From Mycobacteriales bacterium (GTDB taxonomy: Bacteria > Actinomycetota > Actinomycetes > Mycobacteriales > CADCTP01), in assembly GCA_035995165.1 (NCBI GenBank), contig DASYKU010000088.1:1-50742 (forward strand): a stretch of DNA of 50,742 nucleotides, read 5' to 3'. The notes under the pieces were generated by a model, which was not told where the DNA came from, made no database searches, and worked only from the letters and a program-made list of their open reading frames with translations. Within the stretch, counting starts at the first letter, position 1; each line of letters opens with the position of its first letter. The translations under genes were made by a program, and so were the position numbers. Shown here in pieces: positions 1-7,377 of the stretch.

Positions 1-1
1 C

Positions 2-151
2 GGCGTGCATCCGAAGGTGGTCCAGGAGCGGCTCGGGCACGCCTCGATCGGCATCACTCTCGACATCTACAGCCACGTTGCGGACGGCCTGCACGCGGCC
101 GCCGCGGCGCTGGTAGCCGACATGATTGGAGGGCAGGCTGACCATGGTTGA
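2..151 (+). CDS. Tyrosine recombinase/integrase, C-terminal end only
   Basis: Only the last 49 codons lie in the window; the gene starts to the left. The visible part has the C-terminal signature of phage-type tyrosine recombinases: VQERLGHASI, with the conserved active-site His in LGH, then LDIYSHV, with the nucleophilic Tyr that forms the 3'-phosphotyrosine link to DNA. Known family role: site-specific integration and excision of mobile elements. Its stop codon overlaps the ATG of the next small gene (ATGGTTGA), so the two are translationally coupled. It points towards the 3' end of a tRNA-Leu gene about 340 bp away, the usual arrangement for an integrase beside its attachment site. Confidence 0.9.
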   Translation, partial: GVHPKVVQERLGHASIGITLDIYSHVADGLHAAAAALVADMIGGQADHG

Positions 152-467
152 TCAACTGCCGTACGAGCACGGCGAGTGGCTGGTTGCGACCGTGAACATC
201 GCGGACCGCGAGGGCCGCACGACCGAGGACTTCGGCGCCGTGCGGATACGCGCGATGGAGGGTCGCGCCGTCGCAATCGAGATCACCGGCGACCTGTCCG
301 GCACTACCGTCGTCGCTGTTCTCGATGAGGGTCGTGGCCGGCGCTCACGAGTCCATCTTCAGACCCGCAGCGTGTGCGCAGCGATCGATGCGGCAGCCGG
401 GGTCGACGGCCTGCCGGTGCCGGTTAGCGGGCCGTTAGCACCGGATAGCGGTGAGGACCGTGGCTAG
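144..467 (+). CDS. Small hypothetical protein coupled to the integrase
   Basis: A 107-residue acidic, soluble protein that I do not recognise. I chose ATG 144 because it overlaps the integrase stop; an in-frame TTG at 126 would add six residues inside the integrase gene. Wobble positions are less strictly G/C than in the genes after 600 (codons such as GTT, CTT, CGA, GCA, TTA occur), which fits recently acquired DNA. It lies between the integrase and the tRNA-Leu, so it is probably the last gene of the integrated element. No membrane segment, cysteine motif or HTH is obvious. Confidence 0.6.
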   Translation: MVDQLPYEHGEWLVATVNIADREGRTTEDFGAVRIRAMEGRAVAIEITGDLSGTTVVAVLDEGRGRRSRVHLQTRSVCAAIDAAAGVDGLPVPVSGPLAPDSGEDRG

Positions 468-490
468 CTCGTTGGCCTGCGACGGAGCTG

Positions 491-535
491 TGCGGGAGGG
501 GGGACTCGAACCCCCACGCCCGAGGGCACCAGAAC
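491..535. other. Probable att site at the tRNA-Leu 3' end
   Basis: Integrative elements with tyrosine integrases commonly recombine in the T-arm/3' end of a tRNA and restore it. Here the integrase end sits on the 3' side of tRNA-Leu, so the att core should include the T arm and part of the variable or anticodon region. The matching direct repeat at the far end of the element lies outside the window, so the exact core cannot be defined. Confidence 0.4.
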
Positions 536-572
536 CTAAATCTGACGCGGCTGCCTGTTACGCCACTCCCGC
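491..572 (-). tRNA. tRNA-Leu (anticodon UAG)
   Basis: Read on the minus strand it folds as an 82-nt class II tRNA. The acceptor stem GCGGGAG pairs with CTCCCGC and the discriminator is A. The T arm GGGGGTTCGAGTCCCCC is perfect. The anticodon stem TCAGA/TCTGG holds the loop TTTAGGT, giving anticodon TAG. There is a long variable arm (TGCCCTCGGGCG), as expected for leucine tRNAs. CCA is not encoded. Its 3' end faces the integrase gene, so it is the likely integration target of the element to the left. Confidence 0.95.
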
Positions 573-597
573 CTGCGGCCCAGCGTAGAGGGTCGGT

Positions 598-1065
598 TCA
601 GACGGAGAGTTTCTTGCGGAGGGCGGCGACGTGGCCGGTGGCCTTGACGTTGTAGAGCGCCTGCTCGATCTTGCCGTCGGCGCCGACGACGAAGGTGGAC
701 CGGATCACGCCGGTGACCTTCTTGCCGTACAGGTTCTTCTCGCCGTACGCCGCGTACGCGTCCAGCACGGTGTGGTCCGGGTCGGACAGCAGCGGGAACG
801 TCAGCTCCTCCGCGTCCCGGAACTTCGCCAGCTTGGCCGGCTTGTCCGGGGAGATGCCGAGCACGTCGATCCCGGCGCCGTCGAGCGAGGCCAGGTTGTC
901 CCGGAAGTCGCAGGCCTCCTTGGTGCAGCCGGGCGTGGAGGCGGCCGGGTAGAAGTAGACGATCACCGTCCGCCCGCGGTAGTCGGCCAGCGCGACCGGC
1001 TTGCCGTCGGCGTCGGGCAGCGTGAAGTCGGGGGCCTGGTCGCCGGGGGACAGTCGCTCCGTCAT
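598..1065 (-). CDS. bcp: Thioredoxin-dependent thiol peroxidase (BCP/PrxQ)
   Basis: A 155-residue peroxiredoxin, the usual length for the BCP/PrxQ class. It reduces H2O2 and organic hydroperoxides in the cytoplasm with electrons from thioredoxin. STPGCTKEACDFR (residues 43-55) carries the peroxidatic Cys47 and a second Cys52 five residues on, the atypical 2-Cys arrangement of E. coli Bcp. The GDQAPDFTLPDADG N-terminus is also typical. The ATG at 1065 is preceded on the minus strand by TACCCT (1073-1078) with a 7-nt gap, so the mRNA is probably leaderless. It is divergent from the iron-uptake genes. Confidence 0.95.
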   Translation of the reverse strand: MTERLSPGDQAPDFTLPDADGKPVALADYRGRTVIVYFYPAASTPGCTKEACDFRDNLASLDGAGIDVLGISPDKPAKLAKFRDAEELTFPLLSDPDHTVLDAYAAYGEKNLYGKKVTGVIRSTFVVGADGKIEQALYNVKATGHVAALRKKLSV

Positions 1066-1116
1066 GCGCGCGAGGGTAGTGCGTGCGGACCCTTGCGGAC
1101 CGACCCGGCCCGGGCG

Positions 1117-1153
1117 TTAAGGTAAGGCTCGCTTAAGTAAGGCGTGCCTAACC
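1117..1153. promoter_or_regulatory. DtxR/IdeR-like iron box (two overlapping half-matching sites)
   Basis: 1118-1136 matches about 14 of 19 positions of the actinobacterial iron-box consensus TTAGGTTAGGCTAACCTAA. An adjoining near-palindrome TAAGGCGTGCCTAA lies at 1138-1151. Both share the repeated string TTAAG(G)TAAGGC. The pair lies 25-60 nt before the EfeO start, where bound repressor would block transcription under iron sufficiency. Regulator identity is inferred from the motif and from the iron-uptake genes downstream. Confidence 0.65.
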
Positions 1154-1177
1154 AGTCCCGTCCCCGAGGAGTCCCCC

Positions 1178-2104
1178 GTGCGCAGGTCCCTGTCCGTCCT
1201 CGCGCTGGCCACAGCGCTCGGCCTGCTCGCGGCGGCGTGCTCCTCCGGTGACGACGACGGTGGCCAGGTCCGCTCCGAGGGTGGCGGCTCGGTCAGCGGT
1301 TCCGGCTCGGGCTCCGGCTCCGGCTCCGGTCTGTCCGGCTCCGACCTCGGGTCGCAGAGCAACGACCAGACCGTCACCCAGGCCGTCACCGACTACAAGA
1401 CCTGGGTCGTCGGCCAGGTCGCCGGGTTGCGGACCGACACCACGAAGTTCACCGACGCCGTCCGGGCCGGCAACGTCGCCCAGGCCAAGGCCACGTACGC
1501 GTCCAGTCGGATCAAGTGGGAGATGATCGAGCCGATCGCCGGGCTCGTCCCGAACATCGACGGTTCGGTCGACTCACGGGTGGATGATTTCGCCGGCGTG
1601 AACGATCCCAAGTGGACAGGGTGGCACAAGCTGGAGTATCTCCTCTGGGAGAGGAACACCACGTCCGGCGGCGCCGCGCTGGCGGACAAACTAGACAAGG
1701 ATCTGGCAACCCTGGACACGCAGATCAAGACCGTCGACATCACCCCGAAGGCTGTTGCCCTCGGGGCCGGCGAGCTGATCGAAGAGGTCTCCGAGGGCAA
1801 GATCAACGGCGAGGAAGACCGTTACTCGCACACCGATCTCTCGGACTTCGACGCGAACCAGCTGGGCGCCAAGCAGGCGTACACGTACTTCCGCGGCATC
1901 ATCATGACCAAGGACAAGGCGCTGGCCACGGCGATCGACAACGGGTTCACGGCCGTCGACGACTCGCTCGGCCCGTACGAGATCAGCGAGGGTGTCTTCA
2001 AGCCGTTCACCGACCTGAAGCCGGCCGACAAGACGAAGATGCAGGCGCAGCTCGCCTCTCTGTCGGAGAATCTGGCCAAGGTGCCGGCGGTGCTGGGGGT
2101 CTGA
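1178..2104 (+). CDS. efeO: EfeO-type imelysin (M75) iron-uptake lipoprotein
   Basis: 308 residues. A lipoprotein signal peptide ends at the lipobox LAAAC (Cys21), so the protein should be anchored outside the membrane. A Gly-Ser linker (about residues 37-52) precedes an imelysin/M75 domain with the HxxE metal motif in GWHKLEYLLW (His150, Glu153). EfeO proteins bind iron for the EfeUOB uptake system. Many EfeO proteins carry an N-terminal cupredoxin domain; this one has none, so it is the short form. GTG start is set by GAGGAG at 1166-1171. It is followed 12 bp later by efeB. Confidence 0.88.
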   Translation: MRRSLSVLALATALGLLAAACSSGDDDGGQVRSEGGGSVSGSGSGSGSGSGLSGSDLGSQSNDQTVTQAVTDYKTWVVGQVAGLRTDTTKFTDAVRAGNVAQAKATYASSRIKWEMIEPIAGLVPNIDGSVDSRVDDFAGVNDPKWTGWHKLEYLLWERNTTSGGAALADKLDKDLATLDTQIKTVDITPKAVALGAGELIEEVSEGKINGEEDRYSHTDLSDFDANQLGAKQAYTYFRGIIMTKDKALATAIDNGFTAVDDSLGPYEISEGVFKPFTDLKPADKTKMQAQLASLSENLAKVPAVLGV

Positions 2105-2116
2105 ATCGGTGATGCG

Positions 2117-3403
2117 GTGATGAGCAACGACGGTGGCCGGGCGCCGCTGTCCCGGAGGGCCTTCCTCGGGACGGCCGCGCTCGGCACGGCCGTGGTCGGC
2201 GGCGCGACGATCGGCGGGATCAAGCTCGCCTCGGACGCGCGCGCCGGGAACGGCGACGACGGGCCCGAGCCCATACCGCCCCGGGGGTTCCGCGGCTACC
2301 ACCAGATCGGGGTGCTGGAGCACCCGGCCGCGCACGGACTGCTGGCCGCGTTCACCTGCGTGGACGAGACCCGCGGCGCGCTGGCCGAGACGTTCCGCAA
2401 CCTCTCCGAGGAGATCGACTCGCTGATCGCCGGCCGGGTGCCGGCCGAGAGCGACCGCGACCTGCCGCCGCCGGACAGCGGCGTGCTCATGGAGGTCACC
2501 GACCCCGGCCTGACGATCACCGTGTCGGTCGGCGCCTCCCTCTTCGACGCCCGGTACGGGCTGGCCGACCGCAAGCCGCGCGAGCTGGTCACGATGCCGT
2601 TCCTGGCCAACGACCGGCTCGACCCGGCCCGCTCGCACGGCGACGTCCTCATCTCCCTGCAGGGCAAGGAGCCGGACGTCTGCATCCACGCGCTGCGCCA
2701 GATCATGCGCCGGACCCGCTCCGGGCTGGTGCTGCACTGGCTGCAGGACACCTTCACCCGGCCCGACGCCGTGCCGAAGCTCGGGCAGACCCAGAGCCGC
2801 AACCTCCTCGGCTTCAAGGACGGCACCGCCAACCCGAACGCCGATGACGAGGACCTGATGAACACCCTCGTCTGGACCTCCACCGCGGACGTCGCGCAGG
2901 ACGCGACGGGCCGCGAGCCGACCTGGACGGTCGGCGGGACGTACCAGGTCGTCCGGGTCATCCGGATGCTGGTCGAGCGCTGGGACCGGGCCGCGCTGGA
3001 GGAGCAGGAGTCGATCTTCGGCCGCCGCAAGGTCAACGGCGCCCCGCTGTCGGGGAAGGCGGAGACCGACATCCCCGACTACGCCGACGACCCGAACGGC
3101 AAGGTCACCCCGATGAGCGCGCACATCCGGCTGGCCAACCCGCGCGACGACCGTACGAAGGACAAGGTGCTGGTCCGGCGGGGGATGAGCTACACGCGCG
3201 GGATGGACTCGGCCGGGCTGCTGGACCAGGGGCTGGCGTTCGTGAGCTACCAGCGCCGGCTCACGCACTTCCTGGAGACCAACGACCGGCTCAAGGGCGA
3301 GCCGCTGGAGGAGTACATCCGCCCCGAGGGCGGCGGCTTCTTCTACGTGCTGCCCGGCGTCGTCGAGATCGGCGACTGGCTCGGCCGGCAGCTGCTGACC
3401 TGA
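2117..3403 (+). CDS. efeB: EfeB-type DyP heme peroxidase, Tat-exported
   Basis: 428 residues. A twin-arginine signal (SRRAFLG followed by a hydrophobic stretch) predicts Tat export of the folded, heme-loaded enzyme. The DyP signature GxxDG is present as GFKDG (residues 232-236), and a likely proximal heme His lies in AHIRLANPR (about His336). EfeB oxidises ferrous iron and/or releases iron from heme for EfeO. Start is GTG 2117 or ATG 2120, adjacent codons in the same frame. It forms an operon with efeO under the iron box. No EfeU/Ftr1 permease gene follows, which is unusual for this locus. Confidence 0.92.
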   Translation: MMSNDGGRAPLSRRAFLGTAALGTAVVGGATIGGIKLASDARAGNGDDGPEPIPPRGFRGYHQIGVLEHPAAHGLLAAFTCVDETRGALAETFRNLSEEIDSLIAGRVPAESDRDLPPPDSGVLMEVTDPGLTITVSVGASLFDARYGLADRKPRELVTMPFLANDRLDPARSHGDVLISLQGKEPDVCIHALRQIMRRTRSGLVLHWLQDTFTRPDAVPKLGQTQSRNLLGFKDGTANPNADDEDLMNTLVWTSTADVAQDATGREPTWTVGGTYQVVRVIRMLVERWDRAALEEQESIFGRRKVNGAPLSGKAETDIPDYADDPNGKVTPMSAHIRLANPRDDRTKDKVLVRRGMSYTRGMDSAGLLDQGLAFVSYQRRLTHFLETNDRLKGEPLEEYIRPEGGGFFYVLPGVVEIGDWLGRQLLT

Positions 3404-3446
3404 GCGCCTGCGGGGCGGGTTGCCCCGTATGCCCTAGGGTGCTCGC

Positions 3447-3674
3447 GTGAGCCCCCGGGACCCCGAGCAGATCCAGCGCGAGATCGAGACCTCCCGCTCG
3501 CAGCTGGCCGGCACCCTCGACCAGCTGACCGAGCGGGTCAGCCCGAAGCGGCTGGCCGGGCAGGCCAAGGACTCCGCGGTCAGCTGGGCCCGGACGCCGG
3601 TCGGGATGGCCGTGGCCGGCGGGGTCGTGCTGCTCGTCGCGCTCGGCATCGCCCGCCGCGTCCGCAACCGCTGA
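3447..3674 (+). CDS. DUF3618 small membrane protein
   Basis: 75 residues. The N-terminal half is a charged helix beginning DPEQIQREIETSRSQLAGTL, typical of DUF3618 proteins. One hydrophobic segment follows (about residues 52-68) and then a basic C-terminal tail, so a single-pass membrane protein is expected. The function is unknown; relatives often sit near other small envelope-stress proteins. The GTG start has TAGGGT (3435-3440) 6 nt upstream, so it is probably transcribed alone as a leaderless mRNA. Confidence 0.85.
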   Translation: MSPRDPEQIQREIETSRSQLAGTLDQLTERVSPKRLAGQAKDSAVSWARTPVGMAVAGGVVLLVALGIARRVRNR

Positions 3675-3720
3675 GTCGCCTCACCGGGCGGGATCTCGCG
3701 CGCCGGGAGACGATTGCGGC

Positions 3721-4209
3721 GTGCGGAGGGAGAAGCCGGGTCCCGGACAGGAATCGGTCTGGGACTACCCGCGGCCGCCGCGGCTGGAGCGATCCGGCCG
3801 CGCGGTCACGGTCACGCTCGGCGGCGTGCTCGTCGCCGCGTCGGACCGGGCCTGGCGGGTGCTGGAGACCAGCCACCCGCCGGTCTGGTACCTCCCCGCC
3901 GACGACGTCACCCCCGGCTGCCTGACCCCCACCGGCCGGACGTCGTACTGCGAGTTCAAGGGCACGGCCGACTACTGGAGCGTCAGCGCCGGCGGGGTCA
4001 GCCGGCCCGACGCGGCCTGGTCGTACCCGCATCCGTCGCCCGGGTACGAGCCGATGACCGGCGCGGTCGCCTTCTATCCCGCGCTGATGGACGGGTGCAC
4101 GGTCGACGGCGAGCCGGTGCAGCCGCAGCCGGGCGGGTTCTACGGCGGCTGGATCACCGCGGACGTGGCCGGCCCGGTCAAGGGCGCGCCCGGCACCGGG
4201 GGCTGGTGA
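3721..4209 (+). CDS. DUF427 domain protein
   Basis: 162 residues. ESVWDYPRPPRLE, VLETSHPPVWYLPADDV and CEFKGTADYWSV are the conserved blocks of DUF427, a compact beta-rich fold of unknown function that is common in actinobacteria. There is no signal peptide, so it is cytoplasmic. GTG 3721 is the first start compatible with the domain. It is convergent with the dehydratase, with only 4 bp between the stops. Confidence 0.88.
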   Translation: MRREKPGPGQESVWDYPRPPRLERSGRAVTVTLGGVLVAASDRAWRVLETSHPPVWYLPADDVTPGCLTPTGRTSYCEFKGTADYWSVSAGGVSRPDAAWSYPHPSPGYEPMTGAVAFYPALMDGCTVDGEPVQPQPGGFYGGWITADVAGPVKGAPGTGGW

Positions 4210-4213
4210 GCCC

Positions 4214-5221
4214 TCAGGCCGGGTCGCGCAGGACCGCGGAGGGGTCGGTGTTGCCGCCGCAGACGATCGCGGCCACCCGTTCGCCCGGCTCCGGCAGGTA
4301 GGCGCCGGTGACCAGGGCGGCCAGCGCGGCCGCCCCGCCGTACTCGGCCAGCACCCGCAACTGCGCCCACAACCGGCCGCGCGCCCGGGCGATCGCCTCG
4401 TCCGGGACCAGCACCGAGGTCATCCCGGTCCGCTGTGCCACCGACCAGCAGACCTCGCCGACCCGGCCGGCCCCGAGCGAGTCGGCCGCGATCCCGCCGA
4501 CCTCGACGTCGACCGGCTTGCCCGCGGCCAGCGCCGCGTGCAGGGTCGGGCAGCGCTCCGGCTCGACCGCGACGACCCGGGCCCGGTCCGCCAGCGCGGC
4601 GCCGATGCCGGCCACCAGCCCGCCGCCGCCGGTCGCGACCAGCACCGTGTCGACCGGGCCGACCTGCTCGACGAGCTCCAGCGCCAGCGTTCCGTTGCCG
4701 GCGCACACCTCGGGCTGGTCGTACGCGTGCACGAGCAGGCCGCCGGTCCGCTCCGCGTGCGCCGCCGCGACCGCGGCCGCCTCGGCGTAGACCGTGCCCT
4801 CCTGGACCACCGCGGCGCCGAGCTCGCGCAGTCGCGTGACCTTCACCGCCGGCGCGGTCACCGGAACCACGATGTGCGCGACCAGGCCGAGCTCGCGGGC
4901 CGCGTACGCCACCGCGAGGCCGGCGTTGCCCCCGGACGCGGCCACCACCCGGCTGCCGGCCGGCAGGTCGGCCGCCAGCAGCCGGTTGAGCATGCCGCGG
5001 GCCTTGAACGAGCCGGTGTGCTGCAGCAGCTCCAGCTTGAGCGCGACCGGCGTGCCGAACGGCCGGGAGTCCAGCACCACCGCCGGCGTACGCCGGACCC
5101 GGTCCCCGAGCCGGTCCGCCGCCGCGACGACGTCGTCCCGATCGATGCCGTGGCCGGTCTCCCCGCCGGCGTCCCGGGCCGGGTCCGGATCGGCGTCCGG
5201 ACCGGGGTCCGGACCGATCAC
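4214..5221 (-). CDS. PLP-dependent threonine/serine dehydratase family protein
   Basis: 335 residues, fold-type II PLP enzyme. TGSFKARG holds the Schiff-base Lys73, SGGNAG (96-101) is the substrate loop, and a GGGG run in ATGGGGLVAG binds the cofactor phosphate. These fit the serine/threonine dehydratase branch (2-oxo acid plus ammonia), although SGGNAG replaces the usual SSGNHG, so the exact substrate is uncertain. No ACT regulatory domain is present, as in catabolic forms. The first 25 residues are Asp/Pro-rich and may not all be translated. The ATG overlaps the stop of the upstream membrane gene by 4 bp, so the pair is cotranscribed. Confidence 0.85.
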   Translation of the reverse strand: MIGPDPGPDADPDPARDAGGETGHGIDRDDVVAAADRLGDRVRRTPAVVLDSRPFGTPVALKLELLQHTGSFKARGMLNRLLAADLPAGSRVVAASGGNAGLAVAYAARELGLVAHIVVPVTAPAVKVTRLRELGAAVVQEGTVYAEAAAVAAAHAERTGGLLVHAYDQPEVCAGNGTLALELVEQVGPVDTVLVATGGGGLVAGIGAALADRARVVAVEPERCPTLHAALAAGKPVDVEVGGIAADSLGAGRVGEVCWSVAQRTGMTSVLVPDEAIARARGRLWAQLRVLAEYGGAAALAALVTGAYLPEPGERVAAIVCGGNTDPSAVLRDPA

Positions 5222-6489
5222 TGCTCCGGGTCCCGGCCGGGATCGCGGAAGGCGCCGAGGTTGCGGCCGGGCTCACGATAGGCGCCGAGGTCGCGGGCCG
5301 GCTCCGGCTCGCGTCCCGGCTCCTGCCCGGGCGCCGGCGCCTGCCCGGGCCAGAACGGCTCGGCGTCCGGCCGGTAGGACGCGGCCGGCGTGAACCCGCC
5401 GGTCGGGTACGGGTCGGTGCCGGGCGTGAAGCTCCCGGTCGAGTACGGATCCCAGAGCTGGGTCTCCGGCCCGGCATCGTCCTCGTCCGGGCGGTCCTCC
5501 GGCGGCGGCGCCTTGGACCCGACCGCCTCGACGATCCGGCCGACCAGCAGCCCGACCACGATCGCGCCGCCGAGCAGCGCCGGACGGGTCCACGGCTGCG
5601 CCTCGACCAGCACCAGCCAGAGCGCGGCCAGCTGCAGGAACCCGGCCGCGAGGACGGTCCCGAACAACCCGCCCCGCCGCCCGTACGCGCTGGTGCCGCC
5701 GAGCAGCGCCGCCCCGGCCGCCTGGGCCAGCAGGGTCAGCCCGTCGTCGGGGACGACCGCCCGCAGCCGCAGCGCGATGATCAGCCCGGCCGCGGCGGCC
5801 AGCAGGCAGGAGCCGACCAGCGCGGCCGTCGCGGAGAACGCGGCCCGGGCGCCCCGGCCGGCGGCCGCGTCCCCGGCCGGCCGGTAGCCGCCGATCCAGG
5901 CCCGGGTCCGCGGGGCCATCGCGAAGCCGCCGCCGAGCAGCGAGAGCACGACCGCGCCGCCGGCCAGCGGCCAGGCCCAGCGGCGCAGGTCCGGGCTGCC
6001 GTCGAGCAGCAGCGAGCGGCCGGCGCTCATCGACAGCAGCGCCGCGTACAGCCCCAGGGCGGCGCCGAGGCCGACGGCCCAGGCCGGCAGCCGGAAGCCG
6101 ACCACGACGATCGCCATCGCCAGCCCGAGCGCGATCGCCGCGCCCAGCGTGACCAGGGCGGCGACGCGCAGCTCGTACCCGTGCTGGGTGCGCAGCCAGG
6201 CGGTCAGCACGCCGGCGATCACCGCGACCGCGCCGACCGCGAGGTTCGGCACGGCCGCGCGCAGGCTCAGCGCGAACGCGCTGCCGAGCAGCACCCCGGC
6301 CGCGAGCAGGATCAGCAGGTCGCGCAGCCCGTTCCCGGACAGCGCGTCGACGTTCTCGTGCCGGACCGCCAGCACGGCGCCGACGACCGCGGCGACGAGC
6401 AGGACCTCCCACACCGCATGCACCCACACCCGGTCCCGCGGCGGCACCGGGCGCCGGTGCGCGGCGGGCTCGACCGCGTCGGGCTCCAT
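5218..6489 (-). CDS. Lone membrane protein resembling ribose/branched-chain ABC permeases
   Basis: 423 residues with roughly nine hydrophobic segments up to about residue 320, then a hydrophilic repetitive tail rich in Pro, Gly, Asp and Glu (PYSTGSFTPG/PYPTGGFTPA, then repeated REPGRNLGAFRDPGRD-like units). VPNLAVGAVAVIAGV and LLGGTSAYGRRGGLFGTVLA echo the conserved blocks of the BPD_transp_2 (RbsC/LivH) permease family. No ATPase or solute-binding gene is nearby, so transport by the normal mechanism is doubtful. TACGGT (6498-6503, minus) sits 8 nt before the ATG, a possible leaderless promoter. It is coupled by overlap to the dehydratase. Confidence 0.7.
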   Translation of the reverse strand: MEPDAVEPAAHRRPVPPRDRVWVHAVWEVLLVAAVVGAVLAVRHENVDALSGNGLRDLLILLAAGVLLGSAFALSLRAAVPNLAVGAVAVIAGVLTAWLRTQHGYELRVAALVTLGAAIALGLAMAIVVVGFRLPAWAVGLGAALGLYAALLSMSAGRSLLLDGSPDLRRWAWPLAGGAVVLSLLGGGFAMAPRTRAWIGGYRPAGDAAAGRGARAAFSATAALVGSCLLAAAAGLIIALRLRAVVPDDGLTLLAQAAGAALLGGTSAYGRRGGLFGTVLAAGFLQLAALWLVLVEAQPWTRPALLGGAIVVGLLVGRIVEAVGSKAPPPEDRPDEDDAGPETQLWDPYSTGSFTPGTDPYPTGGFTPAASYRPDAEPFWPGQAPAPGQEPGREPEPARDLGAYREPGRNLGAFRDPGRDPEQ

Positions 6490-6506
6490 GGCCGGTCACC
6501 GTACCG

Positions 6507-7208
6507 CTAGGAGATGTCTCCCGAGCTGACCGCCAGCCGCTCTTCCAGCTCGGCCAGCAGCTCACGCGTGACGAGGCCGCGCAGCGTGATGTGCCGGTCG
6601 GGCTCCGTGGTCGCCTTGCGCAGCGCGATCCGGGCGTCCCGCTCCGCGGTGAAGGGCTTGCCCCAGCGACCGACCGCCGCGAGCACCAGCCGTTCCGGGG
6701 TCACCCCGAGCCGGCGGGCCGCGTTCCGCTCGGCGTCGCCGATCCCGGCCAGCGCCCGGCTGACCGCGGTCGGGCCCCGGACGCCGAACCGCGCGGCCGC
6801 GTCGACCAGCGCGTCCGGTGGCGGCGGCCGGCCGTGCGAGGCGGGCCGGGTGGCCGGCACGTCCAGCGCGTCCGGCGGCAGCGCGCGCAGCACCTCGCCG
6901 CCGTCGGCCAGCACGGCCCGGACCGCCGCGGCCGGCAGCCGGGCGCCGGCGGCCAGCTCGACCGGGTCCGGGTCGGAGCCGGTCAGCTCGGCCGCGCTCA
7001 CCCCGTACGCGGCGCAGAGCAGCAGCAGCTCCTCCACCGACAGCGGCCGGACGCCCGCCTCGACCTGGGTCAGGGTGCCGGCCTGCCAGCCGACCAGCCC
7101 GTACGAGCGGAGCAGGGCGGCGGCCTCCTCCTCGCCCAGGCCGCGCTCGGCCCGGACCCGGGCCACCCCCACGGCCAGCACCGCGCGCAACGACCGCACC
7201 CGGCTCAC
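6507..7208 (-). CDS. HTH (XRE-like) DNA-binding regulator
   Basis: 233 residues. The N-terminal 70 residues fit an XRE-type helix-turn-helix (EEEAAALLRSYGLVGWQAGTL, then TQVEAGVRPLSVEELLLLCAAYGV). The rest is a helical Ala/Arg-rich region with no domain I can name. GTG 7208 is chosen because GGGAGG lies just before it. The reading frame stays open 300 nt further upstream through an in-phase 18-bp repeat that would encode PPGRDD units, so a longer N-terminus is possible. The next gene on this strand, a membrane protein, starts 17 bp downstream of the stop. Confidence 0.65.
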   Translation of the reverse strand: MSRVRSLRAVLAVGVARVRAERGLGEEEAAALLRSYGLVGWQAGTLTQVEAGVRPLSVEELLLLCAAYGVSAAELTGSDPDPVELAAGARLPAAAVRAVLADGGEVLRALPPDALDVPATRPASHGRPPPPDALVDAAARFGVRGPTAVSRALAGIGDAERNAARRLGVTPERLVLAAVGRWGKPFTAERDARIALRKATTEPDRHITLRGLVTRELLAELEERLAVSSGDIS

Positions 7209-7230
7209 GCTCCGCCTCCCATCCCGGCCC

Positions 7231-7366
7231 GGTGGACCGCCCCGCCTCGGTGGATCGTCCCGGCTCGGTGGATCGTCCCGGCCCGGCGGTCGGTCTCGGC
7301 CCGGTGGATCGTCCCGGCCCGGCGGCCCGGACCGCCTCGGCGATCGGTCTCGGCCCGGTGGCCGGT
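7231..7366. repeat. 18-bp tandem repeat, about 7.5 units
   Basis: Units start at 7231, 7249, 7267, 7285, 7303, 7321 and 7339, each 18 bp, on the pattern GGTGGATCGTCCCGGCYC, with variants GGCGGTCGGTCTCGGCCC. On the minus strand the unit reads PPGRDD in the same frame as the HTH gene that follows, so it is either an N-terminal extension of that protein or non-coding DNA that keeps a period of three. It fills the gap between the oxidoreductase stop and the HTH start. Confidence 0.85.
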
Positions 7367-7377
7367 GTCGCAGCCGC

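Noticed and set aside
7231-7366. A CRISPR array.
   Set aside because: Units are 18 bp with no unique spacers and no cas genes nearby. The arrays at 12960-13107 and 22763-22894 fail for the same reason.
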